Below, one piece after another: positions 18,561-27,477 of a stretch of DNA of 64,000 nt. The notes under the pieces are model-generated. The model was given only the letters and a program-made list of their open reading frames with translations. It had not been told where the DNA came from and did no database searches. Position 1 is the stretch's first letter. Each line of letters starts with the position of its first letter. Made by a program: the position numbers and the translations under genes. Source of the stretch: Eisenbergiella tayi (GTDB lineage: Bacteria; Bacillota; Clostridia; Lachnospirales; Lachnospiraceae). Location of the stretch: the NCBI RefSeq assembly GCF_001881565.1, contig NZ_MPDJ01000004.1:1-64000 (forward strand). Reading direction: 5' to 3'.

Positions 18561-19382
18561 TTAAAGGCGTACATGCTCAAGGAGCCACTTCGCCACGCCA
18601 TCCTCATCGCACACAGGTATCAGGCCCGCAGCATGCTCTTTCAGCGCAGGGGCGGCATTTTCCACGGCATAGCATTCATCGGAGATGCGGAACATGGAAA
18701 TATCATTCAGGGAATCTCCAAAGGAAACAATGCGGTCACATTCCCACAGTTCCTTCAGTCTGTTTATGGCATTTGCCTTGGTGGCCTTTTTGGGCATGAC
18801 CTCACACCAGTACTCCGTCTCATACAATTCCTGCTGAAGGGTACAGGTAAAAAGGCCGCTTGCTGCAATTCTTTCATAAAAAGGCTGAAGAGCTTCTTTT
18901 TCACCGATACAGGTAAAATAAAAAATATCGCCTGCGTACAGTCTTTTTTCATCCGGCACAGGATTAAGCCTCGGATCACCCTTTCTTTTTCTCAGATAAT
19001 TAAAACAGCCTTCATTTTCCGTCCCTGACATCCAGCTGAGCCTTTCGATTCCTTCCTGGAAAGAATATACAAACGGATACAGCCGGAAGCTCTGCAGAAG
19101 GGATATGATAAAGGCGCTCTCCTCAGGAGTGAAAAACAGGGAATACAGGGGAATCCCCGTCTCTGCATTATAAATAAAAGCGCCGTTATAGGCGATCACC
19201 GGAATCCGGGCGGAAAGTCCCTTGGTTACCACGGAAGCGGAAACCAGAGAACGGGCCGTCGCATAAGTAAAAAGCATCCCTTTGTCAACCAGTCCGTTCA
19301 CCGTATTTATGGTAAACGGGCTTACCGTATCGTCGGTACGAAGAAGGGTTCCGTCTAAATCAGTAACATACAATGTTTTCAT
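18561..19382 (-). CDS. Cof-type HAD-superfamily phosphatase
   Basis: The ATG at 19382 gives 273 residues beginning MKTLYVTDLDGTLLR, which is motif I of HAD phosphatases (nucleophile D8, general acid D10). Motif II is in FTYATARS, the motif III lysine near PKKATKANAI, and motif IV in VSFGDSLNDISMF. The large cap after residue 80 is the Cof type. Family members dephosphorylate sugar phosphates and cofactors; the substrate is unknown. It sits two bases after the NUDIX gene. Confidence 0.92.
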   Translation of the reverse strand: MKTLYVTDLDGTLLRTDDTVSPFTINTVNGLVDKGMLFTYATARSLVSASVVTKGLSARIPVIAYNGAFIYNAETGIPLYSLFFTPEESAFIISLLQSFRLYPFVYSFQEGIERLSWMSGTENEGCFNYLRKRKGDPRLNPVPDEKRLYAGDIFYFTCIGEKEALQPFYERIAASGLFTCTLQQELYETEYWCEVMPKKATKANAINRLKELWECDRIVSFGDSLNDISMFRISDECYAVENAAPALKEHAAGLIPVCDEDGVAKWLLEHVRL

Positions 19383-19383
19383 T

Positions 19384-19965
19384 TTACATTTCCTCTTTAT
19401 GCAGTCCGGGCAAAGAAAATCCGTTCGCAAAGAAATAGGCCAACGTCTGGGAACGGGAACTGAATTCTTCTGTTTTCAGCATTTCCCTGATTTCCTCTCT
19501 GGAATAAAATCCGGCTTTGATCTCCTCATTTTCTGAGGTATGGTCGGAAAAACTGCCCTCCGTCTGTACGATCACAAGATAGGTGCTGGTATCGGAAAAA
19601 CCTACTGCCGAATAGGAAGGCGGCAGAATATCCAGGAAGCGGGAAACGGAAAGGCCGGTTTCCTCATACAGTTCCCGCCTTGCACACTCCTCCACGCTTT
19701 CCCCGTCCTGGATCATTCCGGCGCAAAGATTATAAATGGATTTGTTGATGCTCATCCTGAATTCCTTAAGAAGAAGCAGCCTGTCATCCTGAAAAGCCAC
19801 TATAGTCACACCGTTCACCTGACGCCCGATATCCCCGGCGCAGGAAAGACGGCTGCGGCTTACCAGTTCGAACACCTTCTCCCTGCCTCCTTTGTTCAGG
19901 TAGGTCAGTTCATAATTATTCAGATATGAACCTTCATGTATTTTTTTCATACGAAGCAGACGCAT
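19384..19965 (-). CDS. NUDIX hydrolase, ADP-ribose pyrophosphatase-like
   Basis: A 193-residue protein with a complete Nudix box running from G83 (AGMIQDGESVEECARRE) through LYEETGL. The preceding VTIVAFQDDRLLLLKEFR and the region around PSYSAVGFSDTSTYL resemble ADP-ribose pyrophosphatases. It is co-directional with rng upstream (15-base gap) and the HAD gene downstream, likely one transcript. Confidence 0.9.
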   Translation of the reverse strand: MRLLRMKKIHEGSYLNNYELTYLNKGGREKVFELVSRSRLSCAGDIGRQVNGVTIVAFQDDRLLLLKEFRMSINKSIYNLCAGMIQDGESVEECARRELYEETGLSVSRFLDILPPSYSAVGFSDTSTYLVIVQTEGSFSDHTSENEEIKAGFYSREEIREMLKTEEFSSRSQTLAYFFANGFSLPGLHKEEM

Positions 19966-19980
19966 GCTGTCACTCTCCTG

Positions 19981-21234
19981 TCAGTCTGTTTCATTAAGCT
20001 GTTCCCGCAGAGGCCTGCGGATTTTTTTCCTTGTTATTTCCACAAGGCCCAGGGGCGTCATATCAACCACGACCGCTTTCACGGGATCCTGTCTGAGTTC
20101 CCGGGAAAGGGCCTGAAGAAGTTCCTGTTTATCGGCGCTGTCTTCCATATTGATAAAATCCACAATAATAATTCCGGAAAGGTTCCGCAGCCGCAGCTGT
20201 CTGGCGATTTCTGCGGCAGCCTCCAGATTAATCAGACGGAAGGTATCCCTGATAGCCTTTTTACCGCTGTATTTGCCCGAATTCACATCGATAACCGTAA
20301 GGGCCTCCGTGGGTTCAATAACAAGATAACCGCCGGATTTGAGCCACACACGCGTCTCTGTAGCCTCCCTCAGCTTAGCTGATAATCCGTACAGATTCAT
20401 CAGCGTAACACTCGGATCCTGATAAAGCTTCAGCTTATGCAGTTCTCCGGGACACTGCTGTTCCAGAAAAAGCCTGGCCTCCTCATATAAATCCGGGGAA
20501 TCGGTTACGATAGCATCATACTGATCATGGTATGTATCCCGGATTTCGGTCAGATAAGCGCTCGCCGGACGGTACAGACAGCTGTAGCAGGTACGGGTTC
20601 CGGCTACGGAAAGGATCTGCCCGGCAAGGGAATCCAGCCGCAGAATATCCTGTACCAGAGGCTCGCCTTCTGTCAGCTCCGATGCATTGGTACGGATAAT
20701 CAGCGAAGACCTTTCCAGAACATTTCTTATTTCTTCCCGTTCCAGGAAAACCTTCAGTATCTTACGACAGGAATTATCCAGCTTGCCTGAAAAAATCAGC
20801 CTGCCCGGACTGCCTGTGGGGAGAAGGACCGCATACCTTCCGGAAAAGGAAAGCTCCGTGGTAACTACCGGATCCTTTGTTTTTACCGCTTCCTTTTCCA
20901 CCTGTACCAGAACCTCATCTCCTGCGAGCAGCCTCCCGTCATAGGGACGGTTCAGCAGCCGGGGCTCATTGCGGTTATCAAGGGAAAGGAAAGCCCGCTG
21001 CCCTTTGGTGAGCTCAAGAAAAGCAGCATTGATATTTTTTACTACATTATTAACTTTTCCCACATAGATGCTTCCCAGCAAACAGGAAACATTTCCGGAA
21101 GTTCCCTCCGCTTCCTCTGCGGGGCCAGCCGCCGGAAGCGGATAGGCATTGGCTTCCATGAGCCTTCCCTCACATAAAAGGAGGGATAAAATATGCCTTT
21201 CCTGTTTCAGGAAGATAAGCTTTGCATCTTTCAA
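19981..21234 (-). CDS. rng: Ribonuclease E/G family endoribonuclease
   Basis: A 417-residue protein beginning at a TTG that overlaps the previous stop (TTGA). It has the embedded S1 domain (LGSIYVGKVNNVVKNINAAFLEL), the RNase H-like and DNase I-like region with catalytic Asp residues in VIDVNSGKYSGKK and IIIVDFINMED, and stops just after VEITRKKIRRPL. The CPxC zinc-link found in E. coli RNase E/G is absent. These enzymes cut single-stranded AU-rich RNA in 5S/16S rRNA maturation and mRNA decay. In most Clostridia rng directly precedes rplU; here about 6.9 kb separates them. Confidence 0.93.
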   Translation of the reverse strand: MKDAKLIFLKQERHILSLLLCEGRLMEANAYPLPAAGPAEEAEGTSGNVSCLLGSIYVGKVNNVVKNINAAFLELTKGQRAFLSLDNRNEPRLLNRPYDGRLLAGDEVLVQVEKEAVKTKDPVVTTELSFSGRYAVLLPTGSPGRLIFSGKLDNSCRKILKVFLEREEIRNVLERSSLIIRTNASELTEGEPLVQDILRLDSLAGQILSVAGTRTCYSCLYRPASAYLTEIRDTYHDQYDAIVTDSPDLYEEARLFLEQQCPGELHKLKLYQDPSVTLMNLYGLSAKLREATETRVWLKSGGYLVIEPTEALTVIDVNSGKYSGKKAIRDTFRLINLEAAAEIARQLRLRNLSGIIIVDFINMEDSADKQELLQALSRELRQDPVKAVVVDMTPLGLVEITRKKIRRPLREQLNETD

Positions 21235-21944
21235 AAGTCCTCACCCACTTCTTCCAGAGATACAAAAACCGGCTGTTCCTGTGTGCCGGTATTGGTATAG
21301 ATTTCCGTACGTGTCAGCTGAATTCCCAATAAAGGAGGCTCCTGCTGCATCCCGGCAAATTTCCACAATGCGCCTAAAAGCAGGGCCGGTTTGATATTGC
21401 CTCCGCTGCTGGCATCCACGGTAAATGCAAGAATACCTTCCGGCGTCACCTTACATTCATAGATCCCGGGACGGATATCCATCTGGGATGTCCCTTTCTT
21501 GGTTTCCTTTGTTACTATAATACTATCCTGAGCCAGAAAATCATTCATAAAACCTTCCAGAAAATGAAAATCGGAGGCAGAATCCTTGAAATGGGCAGTA
21601 TATCCGGCTGCCGCCACACTGGCCATTGCATTGCCTGCCGTTTCAGGCAGGGCTTTCACGCTGATCACTTCTATCCCCGGGACACAGGCCTCATTCAGAC
21701 GCCTGCATATCTCGTCTGATTTACCTTCTGCTGAACGCAGTTCTATGTCCATATACTCCCCATAGCTGCACATCCCCACCCCGAGCGGCGATGCAAAGCT
21801 CATTATCTGGTGAGGGCTGAAGCCTGTGGAATAGGCGACATCTATTCCCGCTCTGCGCAGCGCCTTCTGGAAAAAACGCATGACATCAAGATGGCCTATA
21901 AAACGCATATTATCATATTTGGCAAATTTCACGCGTACCTTCAT
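21231..21944 (-). CDS. TIGR03936-family radical-SAM-linked protein (DUF2344)
   Basis: A 237-residue protein beginning MKVRVKFAKYDNMRFIGHLDVMRFFQKALRRAGI, a clear match to the TIGR03936/DUF2344 family. This family occurs beside, or fused to, the TIGR03960 radical SAM protein and near rng and rplU; its biochemical role is not established. The start overlaps the upstream stop as ATGA and the gene overlaps rng by 4 bases, so all three are translationally coupled. Confidence 0.92.
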   Translation of the reverse strand: MKVRVKFAKYDNMRFIGHLDVMRFFQKALRRAGIDVAYSTGFSPHQIMSFASPLGVGMCSYGEYMDIELRSAEGKSDEICRRLNEACVPGIEVISVKALPETAGNAMASVAAAGYTAHFKDSASDFHFLEGFMNDFLAQDSIIVTKETKKGTSQMDIRPGIYECKVTPEGILAFTVDASSGGNIKPALLLGALWKFAGMQQEPPLLGIQLTRTEIYTNTGTQEQPVFVSLEEVGEDF

Positions 21945-23923
21945 GCCTGCACACCTCCTTCCGTACCAGCCGCATATTCCGCCGGGCCGTCACCCGCATG
22001 CAGATGCGCATATTCCGTAAGAGTCTGAGCCGCACCATCCTCAATTTCACCTGCATCATTCCTTTTTTCAAAACAAATCCCTCCGCCGAAACGGGCCGCG
22101 CCGCATCCCTGGCACTGCCTTTTACAGTTTGGCGTTACTATGCCTTCCTGGGCGCGTAGCCATTCTCTCTTTAAGAATTCTTTGGAAACGCCGCAGTCAA
22201 GGAAATCCCAGGGGAAGATCTCGTCCAGCCCTCTTTCCCTGGTGGTGTAAAAATCAATATCCAGGCCGCATTCGGCAAAGGTTTCCAGCCATACATCATT
22301 CTTAAAGAATTCACTCCAGGAATCGTAAAGACAGCCTTTTTCATAGGCCTTGCGTACGACTTCTCCGATCCTCCGGTCACCTCTGGCAAATACGCCTTCA
22401 AGCATACTCACATCTGCTTCATGCCAGTTATATTTAATCCGTTTCTGGTTCAATTGTTCTCTCACCGCCGTTTTAGTCAGACGGGCCTTATCCAGGAATT
22501 CATCCTTTGTGTTCATTTTTGCCCACTGGAATGGGGTAAAAGGCTTAGGGATAAAGAAAGAGGTACTGGCCACTATCTGTACCTGTCCCGTCCTCTTTTC
22601 TTTGGGGACTGTCTCAAAGAAAAGGGCTGCAATCTTATTGGAAAGCTCGGCTATGCCCCTGATATCCTCTTCCGTTTCCGTAGGAAGACCCAGCATAAAG
22701 TACAGCTTTACCCTGGTCCACCCTCCTTCAAAGGCCATAGCGGCGCCTTTCAGTATAACCTCTTCCGTCAATCCCTTGTTAATCACATCACGCAGCCTCT
22801 GACTGCCTGCTTCCGGAGCAAAAGTAAGACTGCTCTTCTTCACATCCTGTACCTTGCTCATGATATCCAGAGAAAAGGCATCAATGCGCAGAGAAGGCAG
22901 AGAAATATTCACCATACGTTCCCGTCCGGTTTCCATGAGGAAGGTTACAAGCTCCTCCAATTTGGAATAATCGCTGGAGCTTAAGGAACTCAGGGAAATT
23001 TCATCCTGTCCCGTACTATCCAGCATATCCACCGCACACTGCTTCAGCATATCCACATCCCGCTCTCTTACCGGACGGTAAAGCTGACCCGCCTGGCAGA
23101 AACGGCAGCCCCGGATACATCCTCTCTGTATCTCCAGAGTCACTCTGTCCTGGGTGATTTTGATAAAGGGAACCAAAGGCTTTCTCGGATAATAGGTTTC
23201 CGTCAGATCCATCTGGATCTGCTTCAGAATAGTTCGGGGTACTCCTTCCACCGTTGGTTCAAAGGATGCAATGGTGCCATCCTCTTTATAAGAAACTTCG
23301 TAAAGGGAAGGCACATACATTCCCGGCAGGCCGGCGGCCTGTATCAGGAATTCCCGGCGGCTGATCCCGTTTTTTTTGTATTCTTTATACATGTCCAGAA
23401 GATTCCGGTAAACGGTTTCCCCCTCGCCGATATAGAAAATATCAAAGAATTCGGCAATTGGCTCCGGATTATAAGTACAGGGGCCTCCGCCGATTACAAT
23501 GGGATGAGATTCATCCCTGTCCTGTGCCAGCAAAGGAATGCCTGACAAATCCAGGATTTGGAGAATGTTTGTATAACACATTTCATACTGAATGGTGATG
23601 CCGAGGAAATCAAAATCCTTTATCGGATCCTGGGATTCCAGGGCAAAAAGAGGGATGCCCTTCTCTCTCATGATCTTATCCAAATCTACCCATGGGGAAT
23701 AAACACGTTCACACCAGGTATCTTCCCAGCTGTTAAACATATCATATAGGATTTGAATGCCGAGATGGGACATCCCGATTTCGTATACGTCCGGAAAGCA
23801 CATCGCAAAACGGATGTCTACCTCTTCCGGTGCCTTCATTACTGCGTTTACCTCTCCGCCGATATAGCGGGCAGGCTGTTGAATACTTAATAATATTTCA
23901 TCATTTAATGCTAGTTTTCTCAT
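21941..23923 (-). CDS. TIGR03960-family B12-binding/radical SAM protein
   Basis: A 660-residue protein. The N-terminal 180 residues form a B12-binding-like domain (YIGGEVNAV, MCFPDVYEIGMSHLG). The radical SAM cluster motif is CIRGCRFCQ near residue 275; a TIM-barrel core follows with SLPSLRIDAF and TFAPEAGSQRLRDVINKG. A C-terminal Cys-rich segment (CKRQCQGCGA) may bind a second cluster. The reaction catalysed is unknown to me. It heads the operon with the TIGR03936 gene and rng. Confidence 0.92.
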   Translation of the reverse strand: MRKLALNDEILLSIQQPARYIGGEVNAVMKAPEEVDIRFAMCFPDVYEIGMSHLGIQILYDMFNSWEDTWCERVYSPWVDLDKIMREKGIPLFALESQDPIKDFDFLGITIQYEMCYTNILQILDLSGIPLLAQDRDESHPIVIGGGPCTYNPEPIAEFFDIFYIGEGETVYRNLLDMYKEYKKNGISRREFLIQAAGLPGMYVPSLYEVSYKEDGTIASFEPTVEGVPRTILKQIQMDLTETYYPRKPLVPFIKITQDRVTLEIQRGCIRGCRFCQAGQLYRPVRERDVDMLKQCAVDMLDSTGQDEISLSSLSSSDYSKLEELVTFLMETGRERMVNISLPSLRIDAFSLDIMSKVQDVKKSSLTFAPEAGSQRLRDVINKGLTEEVILKGAAMAFEGGWTRVKLYFMLGLPTETEEDIRGIAELSNKIAALFFETVPKEKRTGQVQIVASTSFFIPKPFTPFQWAKMNTKDEFLDKARLTKTAVREQLNQKRIKYNWHEADVSMLEGVFARGDRRIGEVVRKAYEKGCLYDSWSEFFKNDVWLETFAECGLDIDFYTTRERGLDEIFPWDFLDCGVSKEFLKREWLRAQEGIVTPNCKRQCQGCGAARFGGGICFEKRNDAGEIEDGAAQTLTEYAHLHAGDGPAEYAAGTEGGVQA

Positions 23924-23942
23924 GGTTTTTCCTTATTTATTG

Positions 23943-23981
23943 TGCTGAATTCAGCATATTATTATTTATAGTAAAGGCCAA
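23943..23981 (-). promoter_or_regulatory. Promoter with overlapping 14-bp palindrome
   Basis: Minus-strand TTGGCC (23981-23976), 17-base spacer, TATGCT (23958-23953). A perfect palindrome TGCTGAATTCAGCA (23943-23956) overlaps the -10 and could be an operator. Upstream of the TIGR03960 gene. Confidence 0.5.
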
Positions 23982-24257
23982 TATGAATCGAAAGGAGCCT
24001 GGATTTACGTCCGCAGCTGCTCTGATTTGCTTCATTTTTTCACCCCTTTTTGTAAGAAAATCAGTTCCTTTTTAAAAATTTTAATCTCAATTATATAACA
24101 TGGTACACAATAATGTACCACAATGCATAATTATAATTTATTTCACGGTATTAAGCAACACTATTCGGCAGAACATAATCCGGAAAAGGCTGTGAAAATA
24201 TACAATCTGATATTCATCAGAATGTAAGGATGGCTGGCCAACGATTTGAGAAGTATA

Positions 24258-24447
24258 CTGGTCGCTCCATGTCCCACTCCATATTCAGCGTTCCCCGAAA
24301 AATAAGTTACTGTAACGTATCATTTGTTTTGTTAAAGTCTTCCAGTTCATCTTTTCCGGGAATATATTTTTCTTCTGACAGTTCTGTTCCCAGACTCCAG
24401 ACAGGGCTTTCTGTAGAGGTATCTCGGGTTCTTCGGGGAAAAATGAG
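24258..24447 (-). pseudogene. Decayed copies of effector-domain and HIT genes
   Basis: Plus-strand 24260-24315 matches about 27172-27230 (both contain CCACTCCATATTCAGC followed by CCCCGAAAA), and 24337-24445 matches 27515-27625 (shared runs such as AAGTCTTCCAGTTC and CTCCAGACAGGGC). These are parts of the regulator remnant at 27039-27335 and of the HIT gene at 27478-27933. The copy lacks about 290 bases between the two segments and its reading frames are broken. Elsewhere in 23982-24495 I see nothing. Confidence 0.8.
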
Positions 24448-24495
24448 AAAATTACTTTGTTTGTATGACAAAGCATCCATGAGTTTAAAATCTAT

Positions 24496-24543
24496 AAAAA
24501 GAAGGCTTTCGACTCAGCAATGCTAAGACAATAAGCCCTCTTC
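24496..24543 (-). terminator. Terminator of the MerR-DUF6273 gene
   Basis: Minus-strand hairpin GGGCTT...AAAGCC with an inner CTTAGC/GCTGAG stem, followed by TTCTTTTTAT. Confidence 0.65.
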
Positions 24544-24619
24544 AAAATAAGATTCTTATTCATACTCTTTATTTTAAAAATCCAAAATTTCAATCATAAG
24601 ACTCATAGCAGACTGATGC

Positions 24620-25729
24620 TTAAATTCGAATCCACATCGCAGGTCGGATGCCGCCGTCACCATTTATATCACGATATGGATGATTATATACATCATCACC
24701 ACAAAGAAATATTTCGCCAATCAGTCCCACACTGCCTGATGTGTGCTGTCCTGCTCCACCGGGAGAACGCAGCCACCACCAGCCCAGTGTACCATCAGGT
24801 TTAAATGCTCTGCGAGCCGGACAGTATTGATCATTGATAAACAAACCGTCAATTAACGCTGTTGTGTTTCTCACAGGTATCCCGCCCGGAAAACCTTTTG
24901 TATCTTCCCAAAACCAACTTATGCGATTACGTATATCGCCGCTGTCACCGAAGTATCGGATTACTTCATCGTAACTCAGCAGAAATACTTTATCAATCGT
25001 TGGATTTCCGCACTTTGTACCACTCCATGGATTATCGCGGTCACTCACCTGTGTTTCCAAGATCCGAGCCTGCTCTTTAGGTGAAAAGGTTTCATAAAAT
25101 GTGCTGTTCAGATACTGCCGCATTTCGCTATCTTCCCAGGTAATATCAACCAGGTCACTATGATAATCTCTCTGTCCAATTATTTCTTCAGTGAGTATCA
25201 GAATTTTATTATCTTTTTCCTCCAGAATAATCCATTGATATCCTCCAAAAGAAATACGCTTTGCTTCCGTTGATTTCACATCTTCCATTGCTATTGTCTC
25301 CTTTATTAGATTTTTTGATAAGGAAAGTGTTTCAGCAATGGAAAGTACAGATGGGATATATGAATCAAAATTCATATGTATGCTGCTGCTTTGCTTCAAT
25401 TCCTTCACCAGATGAGACAGGGCATCACGGATGATGGCGAGTGTTTTGATTTCTTCTTCAAGTTCTTGTATATTATGGACGAATAGGTCAATGGCTTCGG
25501 TAGTCTGTGCATTGTTTAAAATTATATGAATTTGTTTCATAGGAATACGCAGCTTTCGTAAAATAAGTATCTGTTGAAGCCGCAGCAATGCAGTTTCATC
25601 ATAAACCCGATAGGCATACTCGCTCTTTCGCAAACTAGAAATAAGCCCTATTTTTTCATAATAGTAAAGCATTCTTGTTGAAATCCCATATAATTTTGAT
25701 ACTTGATTTATGGTGTACAGTTCCATCAT
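24620..25729 (-). CDS. MerR-type DNA-binding domain fused to DUF6273
   Basis: About 369 residues from the ATG at 25729 (SD AGGAGG; the next ATG three bases on is equally possible). Residues 1-70 are a MerR winged helix (YTINQVSKLYGISTRMLYYYEKIGLI), about 78-115 a coiled dimerisation helix. After a linker, residues from about 155 carry the features of DUF6273: SFGGYQWIILE, LVDITWEDSEMRQYLN, then WWLRSPGGAG and GGIRPAMWIRI at the C-terminus. DUF6273 usually appears in secreted or surface proteins, so its use as a putative sensor of a transcription factor is unusual. A MerR-type promoter in front suggests autoregulation. Confidence 0.88.
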   Translation of the reverse strand: MMELYTINQVSKLYGISTRMLYYYEKIGLISSLRKSEYAYRVYDETALLRLQQILILRKLRIPMKQIHIILNNAQTTEAIDLFVHNIQELEEEIKTLAIIRDALSHLVKELKQSSSIHMNFDSYIPSVLSIAETLSLSKNLIKETIAMEDVKSTEAKRISFGGYQWIILEEKDNKILILTEEIIGQRDYHSDLVDITWEDSEMRQYLNSTFYETFSPKEQARILETQVSDRDNPWSGTKCGNPTIDKVFLLSYDEVIRYFGDSGDIRNRISWFWEDTKGFPGGIPVRNTTALIDGLFINDQYCPARRAFKPDGTLGWWWLRSPGGAGQHTSGSVGLIGEIFLCGDDVYNHPYRDINGDGGIRPAMWIRI

Positions 25730-25747
25730 TATCACCTCCTAATAAAT

Positions 25748-25778
25748 AGGATAAAGTACTACACGGTGTTTAAGTCAA
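25748..25778 (-). promoter_or_regulatory. MerR-type promoter (19-bp spacer) of the MerR-DUF6273 gene
   Basis: Minus strand TTGACT (25778-25773), 19-base spacer, TATCCT (25753-25748). The spacer contains a short dyad ACAC-C-GTGT. The -10 is identical to that of the other MerR promoter in this window. 25779-25919 holds no gene. Confidence 0.75.
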
Positions 25779-25919
25779 GAAACATTTGAAAATATATGCC
25801 AAGAAACGATTATCCTTCCCGGATTCGCTCCACCAGCGACTCCTTTCTCAGCGTGTTCATCGATACAAATGAGAACAAAACCTGAACCTAATCACTCCCT
25901 AATTTTATTGTTATGTCAT

Positions 25920-27011
25920 TTACGAAGATGGTACCTCATGATCAAGCCATAATTCAATATCTCGTTTCATGGCAACGGTAGAATCGTTCAAAGGTATGCG
26001 GATCCCCTGGCAGCCGCCTTGACAGGGTTCATTACGCAGCTTTCTGTCACAGCCATAACCGGCTGCAATCTTTTCACGTAAAAACAAGGGAAATGTTTTG
26101 ATAAGGTCTGCATACTTATCCGTATTTTTGGATCTTACAACGATACAATAACCGTATTTCATTGATACTTCAAATTCCCATATTCTGCGGGAATAGATAT
26201 CCCGCGGTGATAAGGGCCGCCTGCTGTTTTTTGTATAAGCATACGCAAAATGAGTTGCAGTGTCGTTTATGACTGCACAGGTCATTTCCTTGTCTATATA
26301 GCGCTTATGTAATTCTAAGGCAAACCTTTGGATGTTTTCAGGCAATAGATATATCATATCCTTCAAAACATCCAGCAAATCCGTATCCTCCGCCTTCATT
26401 ACCCTGTAATCACACCGGAAAAGATCATTGGCGTTATTATAAAACCTCACCCACAATTCCACTGCTGCCATTGACAGGGCCTTTAACCCCGCCAGCATGA
26501 CTGGTGCATTAGGATAAGATATTTTTAAAAAGCCATCTGGCATATGAAATGTCTTGACATCTAAATCAATGCCTGTAAAAACAAAACCACAAAGAGCTAA
26601 AAATCGCAGATACTCCATCTGTTTAGATGCAGGGATTTTGGGCTTTATGTCTGTAAATGACGGAATTTCAGAAATTAATAAAGACTCGCCGCTTTCATTC
26701 AGACTGCCATTATAACCTATGTCAATCAAGAGGTGATTCATATTCTTCAGAAACGGATAGTCTAATTGGTTCTTTGTTTTCTGCGGTTTAGCATATAAAT
26801 GTCCGTCCGAAATTAAACGATCACAAAATAAATACATAAAATCTCTGAAGGCAATAACGCCGTTTCGGATATTTTCTTCACTTGATATGTTTTTAAACAT
26901 TGGTTTCAGCGCATATGTGTCAGGTATGTTCGCCGGTAACAGGCTTTTTAGATAAACCGCATACTCATTGATTGGTTTTTGAATTACTGTCTCGCCATGG
27001 CTCATATTCAT
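25920..27011 (-). CDS. Hypothetical protein, 363 residues, C-terminal Cys cluster
   Basis: I do not recognise this family. It is soluble, with no signal peptide or membrane helix. A C-terminal motif CDRKLRNEPCQGGCQGIRIPL contains three Cys in a tight cluster, preceded by KYGYCIVVRSKNTDKYADLIKTFPLFL. Helical segments dominate the middle (RCDYRVMKAEDTDLLDVLKDMIYLL). SD AAGGATAAGGGA precedes the ATG. It lies in a patchy AT-rich region among regulator fragments; no operon partner is obvious. Confidence 0.8.
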   Translation of the reverse strand: MNMSHGETVIQKPINEYAVYLKSLLPANIPDTYALKPMFKNISSEENIRNGVIAFRDFMYLFCDRLISDGHLYAKPQKTKNQLDYPFLKNMNHLLIDIGYNGSLNESGESLLISEIPSFTDIKPKIPASKQMEYLRFLALCGFVFTGIDLDVKTFHMPDGFLKISYPNAPVMLAGLKALSMAAVELWVRFYNNANDLFRCDYRVMKAEDTDLLDVLKDMIYLLPENIQRFALELHKRYIDKEMTCAVINDTATHFAYAYTKNSRRPLSPRDIYSRRIWEFEVSMKYGYCIVVRSKNTDKYADLIKTFPLFLREKIAAGYGCDRKLRNEPCQGGCQGIRIPLNDSTVAMKRDIELWLDHEVPSS

Positions 27012-27038
27012 TCCCTTATCCTTTATTTTGTCATTTCC

Positions 27039-27335
27039 TTAATGGGCAGTTGGAGGAGTTAGCCCTACTTCCACTCTTAAATCCGCTCTGGAACAATCAA
27101 ATCCCATCCCTCTTGCATCGGGTTTTATTTTCAGCAGTTCCGTTTCATACACAAATTTCTCAATCATGCCGGTCGCTTCCGGCCCCACTCCATATTCAGC
27201 ATTCCCCGAAAAGTGAGCCGCTGCTACGGTCATTGGCGGAAGATAAATTATCCGCACGTCTTTGTCTTCCAACTTTTGCAGCGTCTCATTTAAGTATAAA
27301 GCATGACACGGTGTTCGTGTCAATAAAAGTTTCAT
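27039..27335 (-). pseudogene. Remnant of a regulator with GyrI/AraC-effector domain
   Basis: A 98-codon frame. Its centre (VRIIYLPPMTVAAAHFSGNAEYGVGPEA to LKIKPDARGMGFDC) resembles the effector-binding domain found at the C-terminus of many MerR/AraC-type regulators. The DNA-binding half is missing, the frame lacks a ribosome-binding site and the end (EVGLTPPTAH) departs from the family. I read it as the decayed 3' part of a regulator gene. Part of it is duplicated at 24260-24315. Confidence 0.65.
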
Positions 27336-27417
27336 ATAAAATAATGGTAACTATTTCATGGTTCTCTGTACTTATGCAATTGCCATGAATTATTTTTCGG
27401 AAGCATAAAAACAAAAT

Positions 27418-27455
27418 GTTCTATGGAAAATACTGGCCAGGTATTTCCATAGAAC
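27418..27455 (-). terminator. Terminator of the HIT gene
   Basis: A 38-base near-perfect palindrome (arms GTTCTATGGAAA / TTTCCATAGAAC) followed on the minus strand by ATTTTGTTTTT, 23 bases after the HIT stop. Confidence 0.75.
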
Positions 27456-27477
27456 ACTTCATAGAACAACTCAATTT

